64,000 bases of DNA from Pseudothioclava sp033100795 (GCF_033100795.1 NZ_JAWLVI010000004.1:124001-188000); one strand, 5' to 3'. Shown: positions 1 through 9,373, counted from the stretch's first letter. The notes: generated by a model not told the origin, from the letters alone. Program-made: numbers and translations.

Positions 1-1
1 G

Positions 2-610
2 ATTTCGCTGAAGCCCCGCCTTCTGGACCTGATCGCGAAAGAGGCCGAATACGCCCGCGCGGGCCGCCCCGCCGAAATCTGGGCCAAGATGAACTCGCTG
101 ATCGACCCCGTGGTCATCGACGCGCTTTACGAGGCCTCGCAGGCGGGCGTGAAGATCAGCCTGATTATCCGCGGCATCTGCGGCGTGCGCCCCGGCATCA
201 AGGGTCTGTCCGAGAATATCCGCGTGAAATCCATCGTCGGGCGGTTCCTTGAACACTCGCGGATCGTCTGTTTCGGCAACGGACACGGGCTGTCGTCGAA
301 AAAGGCGCGGGTGTTCTTTTCGTCGGCTGACTGGATGGGGCGCAACCTTAACCGTCGCGTGGAGACGCTGGTCGAGGCGATGAACGACACGGTGAAGGCG
401 CAGATCGTCAACCAGATCATGGCCGCGAACCTTGCCGACGAGGCGCAAAGCTGGATCCTCCAGCCCGACGGACGCTTTGTCCGCCCGCTGCCCGAAGGCA
501 AGGAAGACCTGTTCAGTTGCCACCGCTTCTTCATGGAATACCCCTCGCTTTCGGGGCGCGGCTCGGCGGGCGCAAAAGACGTGCCAAAGCTTGCCCATAG
601 CTTCGACTGA
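2..610 (+). CDS. ppk1: Polyphosphate kinase 1, C-terminal part (5' end outside window)
   Basis: The frame is open from base 2 and is the C-terminal catalytic part of PPK1, which reversibly makes long-chain polyphosphate from ATP. Visible family blocks are KMNSLIDP, LYEASQAGVKI, IRGICGVRPG and VGRFLEHSRI; the last holds the histidine-containing segment near the second catalytic His of PPK1. About 200 residues are present of a family of roughly 700, so the start lies upstream of the window. It is followed after 50 bases by the exopolyphosphatase gene on the same strand, the usual synthesis/degradation pair, probably co-transcribed. Confidence 0.95.
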   Translation: MSLKPRLLDLIAKEAEYARAGRPAEIWAKMNSLIDPVVIDALYEASQAGVKISLIIRGICGVRPGIKGLSENIRVKSIVGRFLEHSRIVCFGNGHGLSSKKARVFFSSADWMGRNLNRRVETLVEAMNDTVKAQIVNQIMAANLADEAQSWILQPDGRFVRPLPEGKEDLFSCHRFFMEYPSLSGRGSAGAKDVPKLAHSFD

Positions 611-660
611 CACTAGGCTCGCGCGGGGGGGACACCCCCGCCAGCAACAAAGGCCACTGC

Positions 661-2211
661 ATGAACGCTGACCACTCGTCCTCCCGCCCGCTGACGCTTG
701 GCGATGACTGGGATCCGTTCGGGGTGCCGCTGTTCGACGATCCCTCGGCGCGGGCGCTGTCGCGCGTGGGGGTGGTCGACATCGGGTCGAACTCGGTGCG
801 GATGGTGGTGTTTGACGGGGCCGCGCGCTCGCCTGCCTATTTCTACAACGAAAAGGTCATGGCGGGGCTGGGGCAAGGTCTGGCCGAAACCGGACGGCTT
901 AGCCCCGAGGGGCGCAAGCGCGCCTTCGCGGCCCTCAAGCGCTTTGCGCTGCTGGCCAAGGGCATGGACATCGGCCCGCTGACCTGTGTGGCCACCGCCG
1001 CCATGCGCGACGCCGAGGACGGCCCCGAGTTCAAGCGCCAGATCGAAAAGGAAACCGGCCTGCATATCCACGTCATCGACGGGATCGAGGAGGCGCGGCT
1101 GTCCGCGCAGGGTGTGCTTCTGGGCTGGCCCGAGGCCGAAGGGCTGATCTGCGACATCGGCGGCAACTCGATGGAGCTGGCCGAGGTGCGCGGCGGCAAG
1201 GTCTGGCGGCGCGTGACCTCGCAGCTTGGCCCCTTCCGGCTGATGCAGATCCCGAAAAAGGATCAGGCCGCCCATATCAAGGCGACGATCCGCGAACTGG
1301 CCGATCAGGTCGGCACCGATCACGACCGGATCTATCTGGTGGGCGGATCGTGGCGCGCGATTGCACGGCTTGACATGGAGCGGCGCAACTATCCGCTGGT
1401 GGTGCTGCACGAATACCGGATGATGCCCGACACGCTTGTAGAAACGCTCGACTGGATCGGCGCGAATGATCTGGATGCGCTGCGTTCAAAAACCGGCACA
1501 TCCTCGGCGCGCATGTCGCTGGTGCCTTGGGCCGCGCAGGTGTTGCGCGAACTGGTCACGACCTTCGCACCCAAAGAGATCGACGTCTCGGCCTATGGTA
1601 TCCGCGAGGGGATGCTTTACGAGCAGATGCCCGAGCGCCTGCGCCGCCGCGACCCGCTGATCGAGGCCTGCCGCCACTCTGAGCGCACGCAATCGCGGCT
1701 TCCTGGCTTCGGCAAACGCCTGCACAATTTCATCGCGCCGATTTTCGCCAATGCCGCCCCCGAGAAATTCCGCCTGATCCGCGCCGCCTGTCTGTTGCAC
1801 GACACGACATGGCGCACCCATCCCGATTACCGCGCCGAGGCCTGTTTCGATAACGTGACCCGCGCCAATATGGCGGCACTGTCGCACCCCGAGCGGGTCT
1901 ATCTGGGGGTGGCGCTGCTGCACCGCTACAAGAATTCGCGCAACGGCTCGCGGTTCAGCTATCTCTTCGATCTGCTCAGCGAGGACGATCTGAACGAAGC
2001 CGAGGTTCTGGGCAAGGCGATGCGTTTCGGGGCGATGTTCGCGCTGCACAGCCCGCAAGAGGCGGGCGAGCTGGAATATTCGCCAAAAAAACAAACGCTG
2101 ACACTGACGCTGACACAAAAAGGTGCAGGGCTCTTTGGCGAAGTGGCCGAGGCGCGTTTTGCCTCGCTCGCCTCTGCGCTCAAGGCCAAGCCGCGGGTGA
2201 AATTCCCCTAA
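661..2211 (+). CDS. ppx: Exopolyphosphatase, Ppx/GppA family
   Basis: A 516-residue protein that removes terminal phosphate from polyphosphate and possibly from pppGpp. The N-terminal ASKHA-fold phosphate loop is visible as VDIGSNSVRMVVFDG near residue 40, followed by the second loop CDIGGNSMELAEV near 165. The C-terminal half contains an HD-like helical region (LLHDTTW). The length fits the long form of the family. The start at 661 follows directly from the ppk1 context. Its stop overlaps by a few bases the stop of the convergent gene on the other strand, so no separate terminator fits between them. Confidence 0.93.
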   Translation: MNADHSSSRPLTLGDDWDPFGVPLFDDPSARALSRVGVVDIGSNSVRMVVFDGAARSPAYFYNEKVMAGLGQGLAETGRLSPEGRKRAFAALKRFALLAKGMDIGPLTCVATAAMRDAEDGPEFKRQIEKETGLHIHVIDGIEEARLSAQGVLLGWPEAEGLICDIGGNSMELAEVRGGKVWRRVTSQLGPFRLMQIPKKDQAAHIKATIRELADQVGTDHDRIYLVGGSWRAIARLDMERRNYPLVVLHEYRMMPDTLVETLDWIGANDLDALRSKTGTSSARMSLVPWAAQVLRELVTTFAPKEIDVSAYGIREGMLYEQMPERLRRRDPLIEACRHSERTQSRLPGFGKRLHNFIAPIFANAAPEKFRLIRAACLLHDTTWRTHPDYRAEACFDNVTRANMAALSHPERVYLGVALLHRYKNSRNGSRFSYLFDLLSEDDLNEAEVLGKAMRFGAMFALHSPQEAGELEYSPKKQTLTLTLTQKGAGLFGEVAEARFASLASALKAKPRVKFP

Positions 2212-2579
2212 AGCTCGGTCGTTTCCGGCGCGGGGTCAACATAAGCTGGCGCATCCGGGCGGCGGCGGATGATAATATCGCCATTCGGCAGGCGCTCGGG
2301 CGCGTCATAGTTGCGGATGTCGTCCAAGAGCGAGATCAGCTTGTCGACCGCAGGCGCAAGGTCGCGTCCCGCTTCTTCGATGCCGCGCTGCATTTCGCCC
2401 AGGGCTGGTTCCATCTCGTCCAGCACACCGCGCAGCACCATCGCCATACCCTTTTCCAGAAGGCTCATACCTTCCTCAAGGTCGCCTTCGGGCGGGGTTT
2501 CAGCCTCTTGCGCAAGCACGGGACCAGCCGCCAGCCATCCGGCCAGCACGACAACGGGGATCGTTACAAAGCTCTTCAT
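2208..2579 (-). CDS. Small exported protein of unknown function
   Basis: A 123-residue protein with a clear Sec signal peptide (MKSFVTIPVVVLAGWLAAG then PVLAQEA, cleavage after AQ likely). The mature part is acidic and helical, with EEGMSLLEKGMAMVLRG and a C-terminal RRRPDAPAYVDP segment. Proteins of this type are common in Rhodobacteraceae genomes, but I know of no assigned function. It is transcribed away from the EEP-family gene, 30 bases downstream of that gene's start-distal end, and converges on ppx. Periplasmic location is inferred from the signal peptide only. Confidence 0.75.
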   Translation of the reverse strand: MKSFVTIPVVVLAGWLAAGPVLAQEAETPPEGDLEEGMSLLEKGMAMVLRGVLDEMEPALGEMQRGIEEAGRDLAPAVDKLISLLDDIRNYDAPERLPNGDIIIRRRPDAPAYVDPAPETTEL

Positions 2580-2609
2580 GGCGCGACTATACCACCCCGC
2601 GCGCGCGGG

Positions 2610-3623
2610 TCAGAGTGAAATATCGACACTCACCGGAAAGTGGTCGGAGGCCTGCAACAGCGCCTCGCGCAGTTCGGGCGTGCGATAGCAGGCGGGGTCG
2701 TCGAACGGGTGCCAGATCCGCCATGCGGGCGCATCGGCGCACAGATCGGGCGAGAGCATGACATAGTCCAGCATCGCCGAGAAATACTGCCCCTGCTCGG
2801 GCAGATAGAACCGTGCGGACGAGGGCATCGCGGCCGTTACATGCGGCCTGCGCAGCCGTGCGTGCGGGTCGCGCATCCGCTCGCTGAGCGGACGCCCCTC
2901 GCCCAAAGCGATCTCCAGCCCCGAGCGCCCGAACAGCTTTTCGTATTCGTCCAGCCCCGGACCATCGTTGAAATCGCCCAGGACGATCAGGCTGTCGCCC
3001 GCGGCCAGATGCGCGTCGATCCGGCGGCGCAGCCAGATGCATTGCGCCAGTTGCTTGCGGCGGTTCTCGATCGCGATGCGGGTCTCGGTTTCGGGACTGG
3101 TCGCCCCATGCGGCGCTTTCGACTTGATATGCACCCCGATGAGGCGCAGCTTGCGCCCCGCTTTGGTTTCCAGCGCGACCTCAAGGGGCGGCTTGGAAAA
3201 CGTCACCGTGTCCATCGTCGCGTCAATATCCAGATCAATGCGCAAAGAGCCGTTAAAGCGCGGCGCCTCGGGGTCGCCCTCTTGCGGGTCATGCACGGCG
3301 CTGACCACATCGGGATCGTAAAGCAGCGCGATTTCCTGCTGCGTATCGTTCGAAAACCCCACCAATGCCTTGCGCTGGCGCAACTGGAAATGCGCGGCGA
3401 AGGCTTCGAGCATCGGCTCGGTCTGGCGGCGGCTGTTGTTGTCGGGCGCCTCGATCACCATCACGACATCGGCGTCAAGCGCGGTGAACACGATGCCAAG
3501 CGCGCCAAGCTGTTCTGCCCGCGTCACGTTATAGCGCGCCGACCACTGGTCATCCTCCAGAAGCTTGCCGTTGCGGTCGAACAGGTTGGTGAACCACTCG
3601 ACGTTATAGGTCGCGATCCGCAT
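2610..3623 (-). CDS. Endonuclease/exonuclease/phosphatase family protein
   Basis: A 337-residue protein of the EEP (DNase I-like) superfamily, metal-dependent phosphoesterases. Motifs visible are MRIATYNVEW at the N terminus, a metal-binding GDFND near the middle and SDHFPVSVDISL at the C terminus, the usual catalytic His motif. The start is set at MRIATYNVEW; an upstream in-frame extension is Arg-rich and lies inside the neighbouring gene. The start codon overlaps the stop of the TerB-DnaJ gene by one base (TAATG), indicating translational coupling. The substrate cannot be read from the sequence. Confidence 0.85.
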   Translation of the reverse strand: MRIATYNVEWFTNLFDRNGKLLEDDQWSARYNVTRAEQLGALGIVFTALDADVVMVIEAPDNNSRRQTEPMLEAFAAHFQLRQRKALVGFSNDTQQEIALLYDPDVVSAVHDPQEGDPEAPRFNGSLRIDLDIDATMDTVTFSKPPLEVALETKAGRKLRLIGVHIKSKAPHGATSPETETRIAIENRRKQLAQCIWLRRRIDAHLAAGDSLIVLGDFNDGPGLDEYEKLFGRSGLEIALGEGRPLSERMRDPHARLRRPHVTAAMPSSARFYLPEQGQYFSAMLDYVMLSPDLCADAPAWRIWHPFDDPACYRTPELREALLQASDHFPVSVDISL

Positions 3624-4315
3624 TACGCAGCCCTCCCCTTGATCTCCTCCCAGGCCTTGTTCAGCGCGTGCACGCGGTCCTCGGCCAGACGCACTGCCTC
3701 GGGTGGCAGGCCGCGCGCGATGGCGCGATCGGGGTGGGCCTCGCGCACGGCGGCGCGCCACGCCTTGCGCACCGCGTCGATGGGGGTATCCGGCGCAATC
3801 TCAAGCACGGTAAACGGGTCGGGATCGGCGTCGGGAACATAGCTCGCCCGAAGCGCGCGGAAACAGCATTCCTCCAGCCCGAAGATCGAGGCGACCTCGT
3901 GCAGGAATGCATCCTCGGCCTCGTGATATTCGCCATCCGCCATCGCGATGGTGAACAGCCCCTCGAGCAGGTCTTTCAGAACCGGACTGCCCGCGCCAAA
4001 CATGCCCGCGATTTTGCGCGCATAGGCATCGAACCCCGCCACATCGGTGCGCGCCATGTTGAACACGCGCGCGGCGTTATCCTCTTCACCCGCTGGGATC
4101 TGGAACACGCGGCGGAAGGCCGTCACCTCGTCGCGCGTCACCTGACCGTCGGCCTTTGCCATCTTCGCGCCAAGCGCGATCACCGCGATTGTAAAGGCCA
4201 CAGTGCGTTCGGGCGGCGCGCGCAGATGGTCAAAGACGCTCGACAGCCCCTCGCCGCGCCCAAGGGCGGCCAATGCATGTGCGATGCGCGACCAAAGAGA
4301 AACCGGCTTGTCCAT
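3623..4315 (-). CDS. TerB-DnaJ protein (DjlA-like co-chaperone)
   Basis: A 230-residue protein with an N-terminal TerB/DjlA-type helical domain (AKMAKADGQVTRDEVTAFR and a second IAMADGEYHEAED repeat, both with acidic metal-binding signatures) followed by a C-terminal J domain starting near DPFTVLEIAPDTPIDAVRKAWR and carrying the HPD tripeptide in EAHPDR. The HPD motif means it can stimulate a DnaK-type ATPase. Unlike E. coli DjlA there is no evident membrane segment. It heads a two-gene unit with the EEP-family gene. Confidence 0.88.
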   Translation of the reverse strand: MDKPVSLWSRIAHALAALGRGEGLSSVFDHLRAPPERTVAFTIAVIALGAKMAKADGQVTRDEVTAFRRVFQIPAGEEDNAARVFNMARTDVAGFDAYARKIAGMFGAGSPVLKDLLEGLFTIAMADGEYHEAEDAFLHEVASIFGLEECCFRALRASYVPDADPDPFTVLEIAPDTPIDAVRKAWRAAVREAHPDRAIARGLPPEAVRLAEDRVHALNKAWEEIKGRAA

Positions 4316-4391
4316 AACTCAAATCTAGCGCGCCCGAAGCCCGATTGCACCACCTTCAAAACCTCGTGCGCATTCAAGCGCCAAAAACACG

Positions 4392-4419
4392 AAAAGGGCA
4401 AGGTTTCCCCTGCCCTTTT
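4392..4419 (-). terminator. Intrinsic terminator after methylmalonyl-CoA mutase
   Basis: AAAAGGGCA (4392-4400) and TGCCCTTTT (4411-4419) form a perfect 9-bp stem with a 10-base loop. On the minus strand the stem ends in a T run about 25 bases past the mcm stop. The symmetric A/T flanks mean it could act in both directions. Confidence 0.8.
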
Positions 4420-4440
4420 ACGAATTCATCCGAGCACCGC

Positions 4441-6570
4441 TTAGCTACGCGCTTTGCGCACGATTTCCAGAATTTCGCGCGCGGCGGCCGGAATATTGGT
4501 GCCGGGGCCAAAGATCGCCTTCACGCCAGCCGTTTTCAGGAAGTCATAATCCTGCTGCGGGATAACGCCGCCACAGATCACGATAATATCCTCGGCACCT
4601 TTTTCCTTCAGCGCCTCGATCAGCTTGGGCGCGAGGGTCTTGTGACCTGCTGCCTGAGACGAGATGCCCACGACGTGCACATCGTTATCAATGGCGTCCT
4701 GAGCGGCCTCTTCCGGCGTCTGGAACAGCGGGCCGACGTCAACGTCAAAGCCGATGTCCGCAAAGGCCGTCGCGATCACTTTGGCGCCGCGGTCATGCCC
4801 GTCTTGCCCCATCTTCACGACCAGCATCCGCGGACGGCGGCCTTCGGCCTCGGCGAATGCATCGACGTCTTTCTGGATCTGGGCAAAGCCCTCGTCGCCC
4901 TCATAGGCCGAGCCGTAAACCCCTGCGAGCGTGCGAACCTCGGCGCGGTGACGCCCGAACTCGTTTTCCATCGCCATCGAAATCTCTCCAACAGAAGCGC
5001 GCGCGCGCGCGGCCTCGACGGCCGCCTCCAGAAGGTTGCCACCCTCTTTCGCGCGCCGCGTAAGCTCCGCCAAGGCGGCCTGACACTTTGCCTCATCACG
5101 GGTTGCACGGATGCTGTCCAGACGCGCGATCTGCGCCTCGCGGACCTTGACGTTGTCGATGTCGAGAATGTCGATCGGGTCTTCTTTGGCGAGGCGATAC
5201 TTGTTCACGCCCACAATCACCTCTTCGCCACGGTCGATCATCGCCTGACGACGCGCGGCCGATTCCTCGATGCGCAGCTTGGGCATGCCGCTGGCAACTG
5301 CCTTGGTCATGCCGCCCATTTCCTCGACTTCCTCGATCAGCTTCCATGCCTCATCGGCAAGCTGCGCGGTCAGCGTTTCGATGTAATACGACCCCGCCAG
5401 CGGATCGACGACATTGGTCACGCCGGTCTCTTCTTGCAAGATCAACTGCGTGTTGCGCGCGATGCGGGCCGAGAATTCGGTCGGCAGGGCAATCGCTTCA
5501 TCCAGCGCGTTGGTGTGCAGCGACTGCGTGCCACCAAGGGCCGCGGCCATCGCTTCGTAGGCGGTGCGCACAACGTTGTTGTAGGGGTCCTGTTCCTGCA
5601 AGCTGACGCCAGAGGTTTGGCAGTGGGTGCGCAGCATCAGGCTACCGGGTTTCTGCGGGTTGAACTCTTTCATGATCCGCGTCCACAAAAGGCGCGCGGC
5701 CCGCAGCTTGGCGACTTCCATGAAGAAGTTCATGCCGATCGCGAAGAAGAACGACAGACGCCCTGCGAACTTGTCGACATCCATGCCTGCGGCAATGGCC
5801 GTGCGCACATATTCGCGCCCGTCCGCAAGCGTGTAGGCGAGTTCCTGCACGAGGTTCGCGCCTGCCTCTTGCATGTGATAGCCCGAGATCGAGATCGAGT
5901 TGAATTTCGGCATCTCGTTCGAGGTGTATTCAATGATGTCCGCGATGATCCGCATCGAAGGCTCGGGCGGATAGATATAGGTATTGCGGACCATGAACTC
6001 TTTGAGAATGTCGTTCTGAATCGTGCCGGACAGAACCGAGCGGTCATGGCCCTGCTCTTCGCCGGTGACGATAAAATTCGCCAGAACCGGAATGACCGCG
6101 CCGTTCATCGTCATCGAGACCGAGACCTGATCCAGCGGGATACCGTCAAAGAGGATTTTCATATCCTCGACCGAGTCGATCGCCACACCGGCCTTGCCGA
6201 CATCCCCCACAACGCGCGGGTGATCGCTGTCATAACCGCGGTGCGTGGCCAGATCGAACGCGACCGAAACACCCTGCTGACCGGCGGCCAGTGCCTTGCG
6301 GTAGAACGCGTTCGATTCCTCGGCGGTCGAAAAACCCGCATATTGGCGGATCGTCCACGGGCGGCCCGCATACATGGTCGCGCGCGGGCCACGGGTGAAG
6401 GGTTCGATCCCCGGCATGGTGCCCAGATGGTCCAGCCCGTCAAGGTCGGCCTCGGTGTAAAGCGGCTTCACCTCGATCCCTTCGAGGGTGTTCCAGTTCA
6501 GGCTGTCGACCGGCTTGCCACGAAGCTCTTTCTCGGCAAGGGCGCGCCATTTTTCTGTCTTGTTGGTCAT
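4441..6570 (-). CDS. scpA: Methylmalonyl-CoA mutase, adenosylcobalamin-dependent
   Basis: A 709-residue single-chain mutase that converts (R)-methylmalonyl-CoA to succinyl-CoA, the last step of propionyl-CoA assimilation. The N-terminal TIM-barrel substrate domain shows the MYAGRPWTIRQYAGFSTAEE block. The C-terminal B12 domain holds DGHDRGAKV near residue 590, the DxHxxG motif that supplies the lower-axial histidine, plus later SSQAAGH and CGGVIP motifs. The length matches the large mutase subunit of other bacteria. It is the third enzyme gene of the pcc cluster and lies about 105 bases downstream of pccA. The symbol mcmA is also used. Confidence 0.97.
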   Translation of the reverse strand: MTNKTEKWRALAEKELRGKPVDSLNWNTLEGIEVKPLYTEADLDGLDHLGTMPGIEPFTRGPRATMYAGRPWTIRQYAGFSTAEESNAFYRKALAAGQQGVSVAFDLATHRGYDSDHPRVVGDVGKAGVAIDSVEDMKILFDGIPLDQVSVSMTMNGAVIPVLANFIVTGEEQGHDRSVLSGTIQNDILKEFMVRNTYIYPPEPSMRIIADIIEYTSNEMPKFNSISISGYHMQEAGANLVQELAYTLADGREYVRTAIAAGMDVDKFAGRLSFFFAIGMNFFMEVAKLRAARLLWTRIMKEFNPQKPGSLMLRTHCQTSGVSLQEQDPYNNVVRTAYEAMAAALGGTQSLHTNALDEAIALPTEFSARIARNTQLILQEETGVTNVVDPLAGSYYIETLTAQLADEAWKLIEEVEEMGGMTKAVASGMPKLRIEESAARRQAMIDRGEEVIVGVNKYRLAKEDPIDILDIDNVKVREAQIARLDSIRATRDEAKCQAALAELTRRAKEGGNLLEAAVEAARARASVGEISMAMENEFGRHRAEVRTLAGVYGSAYEGDEGFAQIQKDVDAFAEAEGRRPRMLVVKMGQDGHDRGAKVIATAFADIGFDVDVGPLFQTPEEAAQDAIDNDVHVVGISSQAAGHKTLAPKLIEALKEKGAEDIIVICGGVIPQQDYDFLKTAGVKAIFGPGTNIPAAAREILEIVRKARS

Positions 6571-6640
6571 CGGACCGATCCTTCCTTCGACTGACCCGAG
6601 GCGGGGCTGCCCCCCTTGGCGTCTGTTCTGAAATTCATGT

Positions 6641-6667
6641 CCGGCCCTGCGCGCTTGGCAGGGCCGG
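6641..6667 (-). terminator. Perfect hairpin between pccA and the mutase gene
   Basis: CCGGCCCTGC (6641-6650) and GCAGGGCCGG (6658-6667) form a perfect 10-bp stem with a 7-base loop, just after the pccA stop. No T run follows on the minus strand, so it could be a weak terminator or attenuator, or an mRNA-stabilising structure setting the pccA/mcm ratio. Confidence 0.5.
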
Positions 6668-6675
6668 AGGAGGCG

Positions 6676-8679
6676 TTATTCGAACTCCATGATCACATCG
6701 TCGACCTTGAGCGAGGCTCCGGCGGCGGCGTTGACCTTCTTCACGATGCCCTTACGCTCGGCGCGCAGGATGTTTTCCATCTTCATCGCTTCGACGGTCG
6801 CAAGTGCCTGACCTTCCTGCACTTCCTGGCCTTCCTCGACCGCGATCGAGACCACCAGACCCGGCATCGGGCAGAGCAGGAACTTCGAGGTATCCGGCGG
6901 CAGCTTCACCGGCATAAGCTGTGCAAGCTCGTGCTGGCGCGGGGTGCGGACATTGACCTTAAGATCGGCGCCGCGCACGCGCAGGCGGAAGCCCATCGGG
7001 ATTTTGCCGACCTTGAGCACCAGCGTTTCACCGCCAACCGACAGCGTCGCCAGCGAGTCACCCGGCGTCCAGTCGCTTTCGACGCGCAGCTCCGAACCAT
7101 CGTCAAAGCGGATGGTCGAGCCTTGCTTGTCGGCCGAAATCTGAACCGTGAAATCCTCGTCTTGCAGGCTCACGACCCAGTCGTCACCGACTTTACGCTC
7201 GTGGTTGCCAAGCGTCCCCGAGATGCGCGTGCGGCGAATCTCGGCCACACGGTTCATCGCGGCGGCTGCGGCAGCCACGCGTTTGAGCGTGTATTCCCCC
7301 AGCGTCACACCCTCGAACCCTTCGGGATATTCCTCGGCGATGAAGGCCGTGGTCATATCGCCCGAGCAGAACTTCGGATGGTCCATCACCGCCGAGCAGA
7401 ACGGCAGGTTGTGGCCGATGCCCTCCACCTCGAAGGTATCCAGCGCCAGACGCATTTCCTCGATGGCATGCGCGCGATCCTCGCCCCAGGTGCAAAGCTT
7501 CGCGATCATCGGGTCGTAATACATCGAGATCTCGCCGCCCTCATAGACGCCGGTATCGTTGCGCACGATGCCGCCGCTGGCACTTTGGCCTTCGACCGGC
7601 GGGCGATATTTGGTCAGGCGCCCGATCGAGGGCAGGAAGTTGCGATAGGGGTCTTCGGCATACAGGCGCGATTCCATCGCCCAACCGTTGATTTTCAGAT
7701 CTTCCTGCTTGAAGGGCAGCGACTCGCCGTTCGCCACACGGATCATCTGCTCGACAAGGTCGACGCCGGTGATCAGCTCGGTCACGGGGTGCTCCACCTG
7801 AAGGCGGGTGTTCATCTCAAGGAAGTAGAAATTCTTGTCGCCATCGACGATGAATTCCACCGTCCCCGCCGAGGCATAGCCCACAGCCTTGGCCAGCGCG
7901 ACCGCCTGCTCACCCATCGCCTTGCGGGTCTCGGGGTCAAGGAACGGCGAGGGTGCCTCTTCGATCACCTTCTGGTTCCGGCGCTGGATCGAGCATTCCC
8001 GCTCGTGCAGGTAGACGCAGTTGCCGTTCTTGTCGGCCAACACCTGAATTTCGATGTGGCGCGGCTGGGTCACGAACTTCTCGATGAAGATACGGTCATC
8101 GCCAAACGAGTTCGCAGCCTCGTTCTTGGACGACTGGAAGCCCTCACGTGCCTCGGTGTCGTTCCACGCAATCCGCATCCCCTTGCCGCCGCCGCCGGCA
8201 GACGCCTTGATCATCACCGGATAGCCGATCTGCTGCGAGATTTTCACCGCCTCTTCCGCGTCCTCGATCAGGCCCATATAGCCCGGAACCGTCGAGACAC
8301 CGGCCTCTTGCGCGATCTTCTTCGAGGTGATCTTGTCGCCCATCGCCTCGATCGCGGGGGACGGCGGGCCGATGAAGGCAACGCCTTCTTTTTCAAGCGC
8401 TTCGGCGAATTTCATGTTCTCGGACAGGAAGCCATAGCCCGGATGCACAGCCTCGGCACCGGTCTGACGGATCGCATCCATGATCTTGTCGATCACGATA
8501 TAGGACTGGTTCGCGGGCGGCGGACCGATATGAACGGCCTCGTCGGCCATCTGCACATGCAGTGCCTGCGCATCGGCATCGGAATAGACGGCAACCGTCT
8601 TGATGCCCATCTTGCGTGCCGATTTGATCACGCGGCAGGCGATCTCGCCGCGGTTTGCGATCAGGATTTTCTTGAACAT
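6676..8679 (-). CDS. pccA: Propionyl-CoA carboxylase alpha (biotin) subunit
   Basis: A 667-residue biotin carboxylase/biotin carrier subunit. With PccB it carboxylates propionyl-CoA to (S)-methylmalonyl-CoA using ATP and bicarbonate. The biotin carboxylase domain starts MFKKILIANRGEIACR and includes an ATP-grasp glycine loop (SAGGGGKGMRI) and EMNTRLQVEHPVTE. The biotinyl domain at the C terminus has EAMKM with the biotinylated lysine near residue 633. The size matches alphaproteobacterial PccA. It is transcribed with the mutase; the subunit partner pccB lies 2 kb upstream on the same strand, separated by four small genes. Confidence 0.97.
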   Translation of the reverse strand: MFKKILIANRGEIACRVIKSARKMGIKTVAVYSDADAQALHVQMADEAVHIGPPPANQSYIVIDKIMDAIRQTGAEAVHPGYGFLSENMKFAEALEKEGVAFIGPPSPAIEAMGDKITSKKIAQEAGVSTVPGYMGLIEDAEEAVKISQQIGYPVMIKASAGGGGKGMRIAWNDTEAREGFQSSKNEAANSFGDDRIFIEKFVTQPRHIEIQVLADKNGNCVYLHERECSIQRRNQKVIEEAPSPFLDPETRKAMGEQAVALAKAVGYASAGTVEFIVDGDKNFYFLEMNTRLQVEHPVTELITGVDLVEQMIRVANGESLPFKQEDLKINGWAMESRLYAEDPYRNFLPSIGRLTKYRPPVEGQSASGGIVRNDTGVYEGGEISMYYDPMIAKLCTWGEDRAHAIEEMRLALDTFEVEGIGHNLPFCSAVMDHPKFCSGDMTTAFIAEEYPEGFEGVTLGEYTLKRVAAAAAAMNRVAEIRRTRISGTLGNHERKVGDDWVVSLQDEDFTVQISADKQGSTIRFDDGSELRVESDWTPGDSLATLSVGGETLVLKVGKIPMGFRLRVRGADLKVNVRTPRQHELAQLMPVKLPPDTSKFLLCPMPGLVVSIAVEEGQEVQEGQALATVEAMKMENILRAERKGIVKKVNAAAGASLKVDDVIMEFE

Positions 8680-8761
8680 GTCGGTCCCTTCCCATCGGGT
8701 GCAGAGGTCATTACCCCCGCCCCGCTCTTCGTGATTTCAGATCGATCGGTTGAAACAAAAA

Positions 8762-8790
8762 CGCCACCGGAGGACAGTCCCCCGGTGGCG
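8762..8790 (-). terminator. Stem-loop downstream of the 66-residue lipoprotein gene
   Basis: CGCCACCGG (8762-8770) pairs perfectly with CCGGTGGCG (8782-8790) across an 11-base loop. It lies 60 bases past the lipoprotein stop and upstream of pccA. The plus-strand flank is A-rich (ACAAAAA), giving a T-rich minus-strand tail as in an intrinsic terminator. Confidence 0.6.
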
Positions 8791-8850
8791 GTATTCAGCG
8801 ATGGTGCTGCGCGGCGCGAACGGACGTTCAGGCGCGGCGTGCGGTAAAGA

Positions 8851-9051
8851 TCAGCGGCAGACGCCCGCGTCGTCGCAATAGGTGCCCGTAAGCGCGCCGA
8901 CGGCTGCGCCGGCAACGATGTTGGTATCAAGCACATCCGCGACGATTGCGCCCGTGGCGGCACCCGCAAGGGCGCGCTCGCCATCGGTCTGCATACAGCC
9001 CGCGACTGCCGTTGCGCCAAGAAGCGCGAGAAGGAAGAGAGATTTACGCAT
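8851..9051 (-). CDS. Small lipoprotein with glycine-zipper-like segment
   Basis: A 66-residue protein with a lipoprotein signal peptide (MRKSLFLLALLGATAVAG followed by the lipobox Cys). The mature part has GAATGAIVADVLDTNIVAGAAVGALTG, an alternating Gly/Ala pattern typical of glycine-zipper membrane segments, and ends with a Cys pair (YCDDAGVC) that could form a disulfide. It probably sits in the outer or inner membrane as a lipid-anchored peptide. Function is unknown. It lies between the pcc enzyme genes but nothing ties it to propionate metabolism. Confidence 0.75.
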   Translation of the reverse strand: MRKSLFLLALLGATAVAGCMQTDGERALAGAATGAIVADVLDTNIVAGAAVGALTGTYCDDAGVCR

Positions 9052-9373
9052 GTGGAACTGCCTCCGTTCTGAGTAGTTATTCCAGTGAATCCTACTCCGA
9101 TTTCGGGAAGTTCCAAGTTCATTTCAGCGTGATAGCCGCGCAATTGCCCGCAATCGGCAAAGTTGCGCCAAAGCGACGCATCCCCAAGGGATCCGGCCCG
9201 AAGGCCGGATCTGTCGATCGGGGAAGGGATAGGGATCAGCTTGCCGCCGTTCTGCGACGGGTTCGCGCAAGCCAGATCATCATGCGCCCCGCGGCCCGCG
9301 CTGGCAAAGCCAAACTGCGGGCGCGCGCAACCATGCGCAACAAAGCGCCGATTGACGGGGGCGCACGGCAGGA
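9052..9373. other. Intergenic stretch with one perfect hairpin, no gene found
   Basis: No convincing coding region on either strand. The only clear structure is GATCCGGCC (9190-9198), a CGAA tetraloop and GGCCGGATC (9203-9211), a perfect 9-bp stem. It could end a short untranslated transcript or the mRNA of the gene that stops at 9374. Confidence 0.4.

Noticed and set aside
4345..8847. Two very long plus-strand open frames opposite the mutase and pccA genes
   Set aside because: They are mirror frames of highly conserved enzymes in GC-rich DNA; their translations are His/Arg-rich without motifs or ribosome sites.
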